A stretch of DNA of 6,033 nucleotides from positions 1 to 6,033 of the forward strand of contig JBGOUJ010000478.1 in assembly GCA_041477005.1 (NCBI GenBank), given 5' to 3'. The notes under the pieces were generated by a model. That model worked only from the letters and a program-made list of their open reading frames with translations. It had not been told where the DNA came from and did not search any database. Made by a program: the position numbers and the translations under genes. Shown here one piece after another: positions 1 to 5,616 of the stretch (positions within the stretch are counted from its first letter, which is position 1; each line of letters starts with the position of its first letter). This stretch comes from JBGOUJ01 sp041477005. GTDB taxonomy: Bacteria > Acidobacteriota > Terriglobia > Bryobacterales > JACQDG01.

Positions 1-38
1 CATCCCCTCGTTTCGTACTTGCTTATAGCCTGCCGAGG

Positions 39-78
39 CGATAGCACACATCGAGCGGCGGGTTGAACATTGCTATCG
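39..78. repeat. 8-bp perfect inverted repeat upstream of the zinc-ribbon gene
   Basis: CGATAGCA at 39-46 is the exact reverse complement of TGCTATCG at 71-78, with 24 bases between. It lies about 100 bases before the GTG start at 176, so it could be an operator or the stem of a leader hairpin. The long spacer makes a strong RNA hairpin unlikely. An arm pair of this length can arise by chance. I see no gene in 1-175. Confidence 0.3.
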
Positions 79-163
79 TAGGCGTTTTGGGGAAATGTCG
101 TGCTGCGGCGCTGATAGGGTGCGCTCACAGCCACGTCCGTCATCGATTCCGCCTCCGTTTGAC

Positions 164-169
164 GAGGGG
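164..169 (+). promoter_or_regulatory. Ribosome binding site for the zinc-ribbon gene
   Basis: GAGGGG at 164-169 sits six bases before the GTG at 176-178, which is normal Shine-Dalgarno spacing. It is the reason for choosing GTG 176. The in-frame ATG at 95 has its purine stretch (89-93) only one base upstream, too close to work. Confidence 0.5.
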
Positions 170-175
170 CAACAC

Positions 176-373
176 GTGGAGACCATTCGGGCCGAGAGTC
201 CGCAGAAGCAAGGCTGTCCCCGGTGCGGGGGAGACGTGCGCCCCTCCAGGTACCGAGGCCTGCTGGACCTGTTGATGGGTCTGTTTTCCCGCTTACCCTT
301 CCGGTGCCGCTCTTGCGGCCGACGTTTCTATCAACGCTGGCCCCCGAAGGGCACACCAAGAACCAAGCCTTAG
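176..373 (+). CDS. Small zinc-ribbon-like protein, hypothetical
   Basis: The frame encodes 65 residues from GTG 176 to TAG 371-373. It has two CxxC pairs, CPRC (C14, C17) and CRSC (C44, C47), each followed by a glycine. This is the layout of a four-cysteine zinc ribbon. Between them lies a 26-residue linker with a hydrophobic, leucine-rich stretch (about 28-42, ending SRLPF) that could be a short helix or a membrane-touching segment. An aromatic-basic tail (GRRFYQRW) follows the second pair. From memory, small proteins of this pattern (CPRCG, basic linker, RLL-type helix, PFRCxxCGxRF) recur in Acidobacteria; their function is unknown to me. The cysteine spacing argues that the frame is real although it is short. 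The same frame opens at ATG 95, giving 92 residues, but the extra 27 residues are low-complexity and have no good ribosome site. Confidence 0.6.
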   Translation: METIRAESPQKQGCPRCGGDVRPSRYRGLLDLLMGLFSRLPFRCRSCGRRFYQRWPPKGTPRTKP

Positions 374-451
374 AAAACCTTGGCAGTACGCCGGCTCGTC
401 CCCACTCAAGGCCGCCGTTTCGCCCTGTCCCATTAACTTCGTCAGGCTACG

Positions 452-572
452 CGGCAGCAGCTCGGCTGTCCGTTCCAGGCTCCCGTGGATTAGGGGGATC
501 TACCTATACCTTCTGGGCGGAAAAACCGGCTGACCTAGGTATGGAGCCGGTCGCCCCGAGGTGGCGTTCGGG
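452..572 (+). other. Non-coding leader with three consecutive hairpins upstream of the ATPase gene
   Basis: The 234 bases from 374 to 607 show no convincing gene. Three local stems are visible. 452-458 pairs with 465-472 (seven pairs, one bulged T, loop 459-464). ACCGGCT at 525-531 pairs perfectly with AGCCGGT at 545-551 around a 13-base loop. CCCGA at 555-559 pairs with TCGGG at 568-572. The loop of the second stem contains TAGGTA (536-541 overall), which could instead pair with TACCTA at 501-506, giving an alternative fold. No stem is followed by a T run, so these are not ordinary intrinsic terminators. I recognise no known riboswitch consensus. The region may be a structured 5' leader for the gene at 608, or simply GC-rich spacer. 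Confidence 0.3.
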
Positions 573-573
573 C

Positions 574-583
574 TAGAATTCTA
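574..583. promoter_or_regulatory. Perfect 10-bp palindrome, possible -10 element
   Basis: TAGAATTCTA at 574-583 is its own reverse complement. Its first six bases, TAGAAT, differ from the TATAAT -10 consensus at one position. No good -35 hexamer is seen 17 bases upstream (551-556 is TCGCCC). It could be a weak promoter for the gene at 608, an operator half, or chance. It stands out as an AT-rich patch in GC-rich surroundings. Confidence 0.2.
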
Positions 584-607
584 AGCAGGACGGGTATCTG
601 ACGCCCT

Positions 608-1777
608 ATGCTTGCGGCAATCATTCTTGGAGCGAGTCAGCAGCTCGCCACGTCTCTGCAGCGCGGTTGTGCGGAGCTGGAAGACCTCCATGTCTACAAG
701 GCCATCCACAAATACCCGAGCAGCTACGAGCTCAGCCAGCTCCTCAAGGTGTTTGGGCCGCAGATTGTGTTCTTGGATGCCACGTCCCCGGAAGAAGCCC
801 TGGAGCTAACCCGGCAGATTCGCAGCTTTAACTCAACTGCCGGGATCATCGGATTTGCTCAGCAATGCGACAAGAAATGGCTGGTGGACGCAACCGAAGC
901 CGGCGTGAACGATTTCCTGGCCGCTCCTTTTACGCCTGAGGGGCTTGCTGAGGCTGTCATTCGCGCTCTCCGGGTGCAGGAATCGGAGGCGGCGGACAAC
1001 GTGGTGGCCTTCCTGCCCGGTAAAGCCGGCAGCGGCTCGACGACGGTGGCATTGAACACCGCCGGATTCCTTGCTCACGATCACAAACAGAGAGTGCTGC
1101 TCATCGAAACAGACATCCATTCCGGCCCTCTGTCGGTCTTGCTGAAGCTGAATCCTGAATACTCCATCATCGACGCTCTGGAAAACTGCCAGTGGCTCAA
1201 GGATGAGGTCTGGAGCAAGCTGGTGTCGCAAGCTCATGGCCTGGACCTGTTACTCGCACCAGGACCCACGAAGGTGGCAAGGCTTGGGGAGTCGAACTGC
1301 CGCCGCTTGCTGGCCTTCGTCAGACCGCGCTACGACACCATCATCGTGGATCTGCCCGAAGTCATCAATGACGCCACCCAGGCCATTGTGACCCAGGCGA
1401 GCAGGGTCTACGTTGTCTGCACGTCGGACCCGCCCTCTCTGTCTTTGGCGCGCCGGAGAATTCAAGAGCTTCAGACAAAAGGCGTGTGGGCCAGTCGCTT
1501 GAAGATTGTACTGAATCGCTTTACCGACAAGGATCCAAAAGTCGCACAGATTGAGCAAGTACTCGAGAGAGAGGTATCCGTCGTGGTGCCGAATGACTAC
1601 CCTCACGTGCGTCAGGCGATCCAGAATGGAGCGCTGGTGAGCGGTTCCTCCAAACTGGGGAAGGCATTCTCGTCGTTTGCTCAAGTGCTGGTCAATCGAG
1701 GTCTTCCTGACTCGCGCCCTGCTGAACCGTCGGGCTTCCTGGGAATTTTTCAAAGACGCGCCCCACAGCACTCCTAG
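608..1777 (+). CDS. CpaE/TadZ-like ATPase with pseudo-receiver domain
   Basis: This 389-residue protein has the architecture of CpaE/TadZ, the ParA/MinD-family proteins that position Tad/Flp pilus secretion machinery at the cell pole or membrane. Residues 1-125 form a receiver-like domain. It keeps the core Asp (FLDAT, D57) but lacks the N-terminal acidic pair, and the usual Lys before Pro-Phe is Ala (AAPF, 105-108), so phosphorylation by the normal route is doubtful. Residues 131-370 form the ATPase. The deviant Walker A (139-146, KAGSGSTT) keeps the signature Lys139 but has Ser144 in place of the P-loop Lys. The switch I position reads ETD (167-169), and Walker B is TIIVDLP with D248. The segment VVPNDYPHVRQAI near 327-339 is typical of the family's C-terminal part. 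ATG 608 is the first start after the in-frame TGA at 599-601; the only purine run, AGGA at 587-590, is 17 bases away, so initiation looks weak. No other tad/cpa gene is in the window. Family assignment is firm; the pilus role is inferred. Confidence 0.85.
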   Translation: MLAAIILGASQQLATSLQRGCAELEDLHVYKAIHKYPSSYELSQLLKVFGPQIVFLDATSPEEALELTRQIRSFNSTAGIIGFAQQCDKKWLVDATEAGVNDFLAAPFTPEGLAEAVIRALRVQESEAADNVVAFLPGKAGSGSTTVALNTAGFLAHDHKQRVLLIETDIHSGPLSVLLKLNPEYSIIDALENCQWLKDEVWSKLVSQAHGLDLLLAPGPTKVARLGESNCRRLLAFVRPRYDTIIVDLPEVINDATQAIVTQASRVYVVCTSDPPSLSLARRRIQELQTKGVWASRLKIVLNRFTDKDPKVAQIEQVLEREVSVVVPNDYPHVRQAIQNGALVSGSSKLGKAFSSFAQVLVNRGLPDSRPAEPSGFLGIFQRRAPQHS

Positions 1778-1822
1778 CAAACGATAAGCGAATCCCGATG
1801 TGCGGGCGAGGCATCTGCCATC

Positions 1823-1843
1823 CACTTCGCTGACCCGAAGGTG
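1823..1843 (+). other. Hairpin burying the GTG at 1841
   Basis: CAC TTCG (1823-1829) can pair with CGAA (1836-1839) and GTG (1841-1843), leaving G1840 bulged and a six-base loop. This places the GTG of the longest glycosyltransferase frame inside a stem. It suggests that 1841 is either a poor start or a structurally controlled one. Confidence 0.25.
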
Positions 1844-3625
1844 GCACTATGCCCGGTGGAAGATTGTCGATCTCTTCCCGTGGAGCCTCCCCTACCCGGG
1901 CACGCTGCTCTCTTCTTTCATGCGTTTTCTGGATCGGCGCATGAAACGGATGATAGACTTCCTGGTTTGACCGGCGCCTCGAGAAACAGTAAGGTCGCGA
2001 TCGCCACGCTCCTGGCCTGCCAGGCCCTGCTGCTTGGCTGGGAGGCCTGGCGCATCGGCGTCACCTTTGATGAGCCCTCCCACCTGGCGGCCGGCTACAT
2101 GTATTGGCGTGGCCAGGACGTGCTCTTTCCGAGCGACACACCGCCGCTGATGCGGATCGTGAGCGGCTGGGCGCCGCGCCTGCTCCATGCACCGTTGCGG
2201 CAGGACACGCCGGCCTGGAGGAGTCAGTCCTCCTTCGACATCGGTGGCCAGATGATGGAAGCTCTCGGCGCTCGCGGCAAGCACCGGCTGATCTTCTTGG
2301 CCCGGCTCTGTTTCCTGCCCTTCGCCTTGCTGACCGTTTGGCTCGTGTGGCACTGGGGCCGGCAACTGTTTGGCGAAACCGTAGCGATCGTGCTGGCGGG
2401 GTGCGCCGTTCTCGAGCCTACGCTTTTGGGCCACGGCCCGCTGGTCAAGTCGGACGTGCCGGCGGCCTTCGGCTGCCTGCTTTTCTTCTACAACGCCTGG
2501 CGGTATTGGCAGCGGCCTGATCTGCGGCGGGCGGTCGCGTTGGCGCTGGGGCTGCTGGTGGCGGTGCTGGCGAAGTTCAACCTGCTGGCGTTGATTGCGG
2601 TAGCCGTAGTGTTGGTTCTGTGGCGTGGGCCGCGAGCGGCCGGCGCGGCCGTGGTACTCGTGACCGTTTACCTGGGCGTGGTCGCGTCCTATCAGTTTCA
2701 GGGCCGGCGGATCTTGCGGGCGGAGTTGCAACAAATGCGGGAGGAGGGTTTTGGCCGCGGGGAAGTGGCCGCGGCCCGGATTCTGGGAAAGCTGCCGTGG
2801 CCGCAACAGTTCGTTCGCGGCCTTCGCTACATCGGGCAGGCGGACCGCAACCAGAGCTTTCCGGCCTACCTGCTGGGACGGAAGATCGAATACGCGGCGC
2901 CGTTGTATTTCCCGCTAGCCTGGGCGGTGAAATTCCCGATTGCGCTGCAACTGCTGGGGCTGGCGGGGCTGGCGGCGGTGGCCGTCCGGGCGGCGAAGCA
3001 GGAGGCCGGCGCGGCCGACGTTTTCGTATGGGGCCCGGCGGCGCTGATCCTGGGGCTGGCTCTGCGGTCCCACATTCACATCGGCTTCCGGCACGTCCTG
3101 CCGGCCGTGCCGTTCGTCATCCTTGGCGCCGGCTTCGCGCTCGATCGCTGGGGGTCGGGGCGTGCCTTCCGGGTGGCCACCGCCGGATGCCTGCTCTGGC
3201 TGGCGATGGCCTGCGTCCGGATCTATCCCCAGGGCATTTCTTACTTCAATGAGTGGGCCGGGGGGCCGCAGAACGGATGGAAATACCTGGCCGACAGCAA
3301 CATCGATTGGGGCCAAAACCTGCCTGAGCTGGCCCGCTACGTCGCCGATCACGGCATCGGAAAGATGAAAACCTATTATTTCGGCACCGATATACCAGGG
3401 CAATACATTCCCGCGGATAAGCTGGTTCTGCAAGCGGCGCCCTGGGGCGGAGAATGGGAAAAAGAAAAGCGGCTCGAGCCCGAGCCGGGCGTCTACGCGA
3501 TCAGCGTGAACTCGCTGCTCGGCCACTTCTTCTCCCCGGCGTATCAAGACTACTTTGCCTGGTTCAAGGCTCGGCCGCCGGATGGGCGCGCCGGCTATTC
3601 CATCCTTATTTATTACGTTCGCTAA
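1841..3625 (+). CDS. GT-C glycosyltransferase, family 39-like membrane protein
   Basis: The longest frame is 594 residues with many hydrophobic segments (about 51-70, 150-170, 180-196, 231-262, 267-283, 355-382, 396-408, 419-433, 445-459). The first extracytoplasmic loop carries FDEPSHLAAGYMYW (76-89) and a downstream PPL (101-103), the acidic Asp77-Glu78 hallmark of GT-C enzymes such as family 39/ArnT/PMT, which transfer sugar from a polyprenyl-phosphate carrier. D205 (LVKSD) fits the second conserved acidic position. FRHVLP (416-421), SYFNEWAGG (467-475) and DSNIDWGQNLPELARY (485-500) are a C-terminal signature I associate with bacterial family 39-like proteins. Sugar and acceptor cannot be read from sequence. 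The start is uncertain. Position 1841 is a GTG with no ribosome site, in the same frame as the preceding gene and simply the first start codon after that gene's TAG. Residues 1-42 do not resemble the family. TTG at 1967 (residue 43) would give a short basic N-terminus right before membrane segment one and is my preferred start. The next gene begins 66 bases downstream. Confidence 0.85.
   Translation: MALCPVEDCRSLPVEPPLPGHAALFFHAFSGSAHETDDRLPGLTGASRNSKVAIATLLACQALLLGWEAWRIGVTFDEPSHLAAGYMYWRGQDVLFPSDTPPLMRIVSGWAPRLLHAPLRQDTPAWRSQSSFDIGGQMMEALGARGKHRLIFLARLCFLPFALLTVWLVWHWGRQLFGETVAIVLAGCAVLEPTLLGHGPLVKSDVPAAFGCLLFFYNAWRYWQRPDLRRAVALALGLLVAVLAKFNLLALIAVAVVLVLWRGPRAAGAAVVLVTVYLGVVASYQFQGRRILRAELQQMREEGFGRGEVAAARILGKLPWPQQFVRGLRYIGQADRNQSFPAYLLGRKIEYAAPLYFPLAWAVKFPIALQLLGLAGLAAVAVRAAKQEAGAADVFVWGPAALILGLALRSHIHIGFRHVLPAVPFVILGAGFALDRWGSGRAFRVATAGCLLWLAMACVRIYPQGISYFNEWAGGPQNGWKYLADSNIDWGQNLPELARYVADHGIGKMKTYYFGTDIPGQYIPADKLVLQAAPWGGEWEKEKRLEPEPGVYAISVNSLLGHFFSPAYQDYFAWFKARPPDGRAGYSILIYYVR
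1920..1970 (+). other. Possible short leader ORF overlapping the preferred glycosyltransferase start
   Basis: ATG 1920 opens a 16-codon frame (MRFLDRRMKRMIDFLV) with an internal ATG at 1941, ending at TGA 1968-1970. That stop overlaps TTG 1967-1969, the preferred start of the glycosyltransferase, as TTGA. Such stop/start overlaps often mark translational coupling, which would explain the lack of a ribosome site at the TTG. The leader itself has no strong ribosome site. It could instead be the true N-terminus shifted by an indel, or chance. Confidence 0.25.
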
Positions 3626-3679
3626 GGGCCCCCGGACCGGATCTGTTCCCGCCCGAGATTTCCGCCGATAAGGGGATCC

Positions 3680-3684
3680 AGAGG
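3680..3684 (+). promoter_or_regulatory. Ribosome binding site for the BACON-repeat protein
   Basis: AGAGG at 3680-3684 lies seven bases before the GTG at 3692. It supports that start, which also places a clean signal peptide at the N-terminus. Confidence 0.55.
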
Positions 3685-3691
3685 CTGGATC

Positions 3692-5413
3692 GTGCGATAC
3701 CTTGCGGTGGTCGTGTTGTCACTGGCCGGCTGGTGGGCCGCGCCGGCCCAGATCGTGGCCACTCCGAGCCCTGTTGATTTCGGAACTTTCGTGCAAGGCC
3801 AGACGGTCACCAGCCAGACCGTGAGCGTCACCTCGACCGTAGCCTGGAAGGCGACCCCGGGCGCCAACTGGCTGACGGCGGCGCCGCAGAGCGGGTCGGC
3901 CTCCGCCTCGGCCACCAGCGTAACCCTGTCGGTCGTGGCCGCCAACCTGCCAGTGAGCGATACGCAACAATCGACGACCGTGGTCTTCTCTTCCACCGCC
4001 AGCGGCGGCCAACCCGTGCCTTCGGTGACGGTCATTGTCACCATCACCTTCAAAGGGGTGCTTTCCCTCACGCCCACCAGCTTCAACTTCAACGTCCTGC
4101 CCGGGCAGACGCCGCCGGTGGTCAGCTTTTCGATCACCGCCAACGATCTCAATAACGCCGGCTGGACCATCACTCCGGCGGTGACCACGCCAAAGGGCGG
4201 CACGTGGCTGGACGTCTCGACCCGCACAGGCTCTGGCAGTCTCGACACGATCATCCTCCTGATCAATACCTTCAGCCTGCCGGTCGGCAGTTACGCCGGA
4301 ACGATCACGGTCACCTCCGGCGCGCCCGGGAAGCCGGCCGTGTTGCCGGTCGCGCTGGTGGTGACCTCGGGCGTGCCCAACGTCGCGCTCAGCAGCCCGT
4401 ACTTCGTCGGCGGTCCCAACCTGACCTTCGCCGGCACATCTCCACCGACTGAAAATTTCACCTTGATCAACACAGGCGGCAACCAGTTCGCCTGGTCCGC
4501 CACGGTCGCCACCAACCCCGCCGGCGGCACCTGGCTGCTCGCCTCGCCCAAGTCCGGCACAGCCGCGGCTACCATCACCGTAGGCGTCAACGGCGTCGCG
4601 CTGACGGCCGGCACTTACAACGGCACCGTCACGCTGAACATTCCCAACGCCGTAGTTCCCGCACTGACCGTCAACGTGACCTATACGATCAGCGCGACCA
4701 CCCCGATCGTCGCAGCCGGGGGCGTGGTCCATGCGGCGACTTTTCTGCCCGGCCCGGTTTCAACGGGCCAGCTCGTCAGCATCTTCGGCACGAACCTGGC
4801 CAACGGCGCTGCCAGCGCCACGGCCGTCGGCAACCAATTGCCGACCTCACTGGGCGCAACCTCAGTGACCATCGGGGGTGTGGCTTGTCCGCTGATCTAT
4901 GTCTCTCCCACCCAGATCAACGCCCAGGTCCCGTACGAAGTTACCGGTCCCACTGCCCAGGTGGTCGTCACGCTGGGAGCCGTGTCCAGCCAGCCGGCAG
5001 TCGTCAGCGTGGATGCGACTTCGGCCGGCATGTTTTCAGTAGACGGGACCGGCCAGGGCGTGGCCACGATTCTAAAGAATTCCAACTTCACCCTGATTTC
5101 GGCGGCTAACGCGGCGTTGCGCGGCGAAACCGTGGATATCTTCTGTACGGGCCTGGGCCAGGTGCAGGGCGGCGGTGTCACCGGGATGCTGGCGCAGGCG
5201 GCGGCCGCGGCCACCGCCACGGTGGGAGTCAACTTCGGCACCACGGCCGCCACGGTGAGCTACGCCGGCCTGGCCGTCGGTTTCGCCGGCCTCTACCAGA
5301 TCAACGCCGTAGTTCCCAGCTCGGTTGCCGGGAGCGGAGGTGTGGTGCCGGTCACGGTTCGTATCGGCGCCGCGTCCAGCCCCGCTCTCAACATGCCCAT
5401 CGCGGCGAAGTAG
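3692..5413 (+). CDS. Secreted BACON-repeat protein with Solibacter-type C-terminal domain (TIGR03437)
   Basis: This 573-residue protein starts at GTG. Residues 1-20 (MRYLAVVVLSLAGWWAAPAQ) form a Sec signal peptide with likely cleavage after APA or AQ. Three beta-sandwich repeats of roughly 100 residues follow (about 24-120, 123-225, 231-334). Each has the BACON-like Trp-Leu/Ser-Gly element: NWLTAAPQSG (59-68), TWLDVSTRTG (171-180) and TWLLASPKSG (280-289), followed by an alternating hydrophobic strand, and in repeats two and three a GxYxGTxTV-type strand. BACON domains are often assumed to bind carbohydrate or mucin, but this is not shown for most. Residues ~344-573 match the TIGR03437 domain (AATFLPGPVSTGQLVSIFGTNLA region onward), and end at TAG without a sorting tail. 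The mature protein is rich in Thr, Ser, Val and Ala and has only two cysteines (C399, C485). No catalytic motif is visible, so a binding or structural surface role is the most I would infer. It lies 66 bases after the glycosyltransferase. Confidence 0.85.
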   Translation: MRYLAVVVLSLAGWWAAPAQIVATPSPVDFGTFVQGQTVTSQTVSVTSTVAWKATPGANWLTAAPQSGSASASATSVTLSVVAANLPVSDTQQSTTVVFSSTASGGQPVPSVTVIVTITFKGVLSLTPTSFNFNVLPGQTPPVVSFSITANDLNNAGWTITPAVTTPKGGTWLDVSTRTGSGSLDTIILLINTFSLPVGSYAGTITVTSGAPGKPAVLPVALVVTSGVPNVALSSPYFVGGPNLTFAGTSPPTENFTLINTGGNQFAWSATVATNPAGGTWLLASPKSGTAAATITVGVNGVALTAGTYNGTVTLNIPNAVVPALTVNVTYTISATTPIVAAGGVVHAATFLPGPVSTGQLVSIFGTNLANGAASATAVGNQLPTSLGATSVTIGGVACPLIYVSPTQINAQVPYEVTGPTAQVVVTLGAVSSQPAVVSVDATSAGMFSVDGTGQGVATILKNSNFTLISAANAALRGETVDIFCTGLGQVQGGGVTGMLAQAAAAATATVGVNFGTTAATVSYAGLAVGFAGLYQINAVVPSSVAGSGGVVPVTVRIGAASSPALNMPIAAK

Positions 5414-5495
5414 GGCCGCAACCGTAAGGGAAGCGCTTTTCCGTCTCTCACTGGAACCGGCCACACCCCGCCTCTTCTTCGTAACTGTCCCGGAG

Positions 5496-5527
5496 CCGTC
5501 CCCCGTTTTTCCGAAGTGGGACGGAAA
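5496..5527 (+). other. Competing hairpins in the 5414-5616 spacer
   Basis: CCGTCCC (5496-5502) pairs perfectly with GGGACGG (5518-5524) around a 15-base loop. An overlapping choice pairs TTTCCG (5508-5513) with CGGAAA (5522-5527) around an 8-base loop. The two folds exclude each other. Neither is followed by a T run, so a standard intrinsic terminator for the upstream gene is not supported. The rest of the 203-base spacer shows nothing I recognise, apart from a weak wobble-containing stem just after the stop codon of the upstream gene (GGGAA pairing with TTTCC across GCGCT). Confidence 0.3.
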
Positions 5528-5603
5528 CCGGTCGTGGGCAGTCTTTGAATTGGCCTGGACACCATTGCCGGCTCCTTGCTCAAATGGAATCCGAGCGACA
5601 CAC

Positions 5604-5609
5604 AGGAGG
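5604..5609 (+). promoter_or_regulatory. Strong ribosome binding site for the lipocalin-like gene
   Basis: AGGAGG at 5604-5609 is a full Shine-Dalgarno match, seven bases before ATG 5617. It fixes the start and is the best ribosome site in the window. Confidence 0.8.
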
Positions 5610-5616
5610 CCGCGCA

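Noticed and set aside
223..576. 117-codon plus-strand frame over the zinc-ribbon gene and the 374-607 spacer
   Set aside because: Composition is Pro-, Arg- and Ser-rich with no motif, and it overlaps the CxxC-bearing frame. It looks like a shadow plus chance opening.
1775..1841. ATPase and glycosyltransferase frames are in the same phase, separated by one TAG, suggesting a readthrough fusion
   Set aside because: No readthrough context is evident. The 63 bases between encode nothing domain-like, and both proteins are complete as separate family members.
1892..2806. 304-codon open frame on the minus strand inside the glycosyltransferase gene
   Set aside because: Its translation is low-complexity and rich in Arg, Pro, Gln and His, as expected for the antisense of a GC-rich membrane-protein gene. 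The plus-strand frame has clear family motifs.
3626..3691. GC-rich stretch after the glycosyltransferase stop as an intrinsic terminator
   Set aside because: The GGGCCCCCGGACCGG run forms only short, ambiguous stems and is not followed by a T run.
3719..4732. 337-codon open frame on the minus strand opposite the BACON repeats
   Set aside because: It is Gly-, Arg- and Asp-rich with no recognisable domain. It is a by-product of GC-rich third positions in the real gene.
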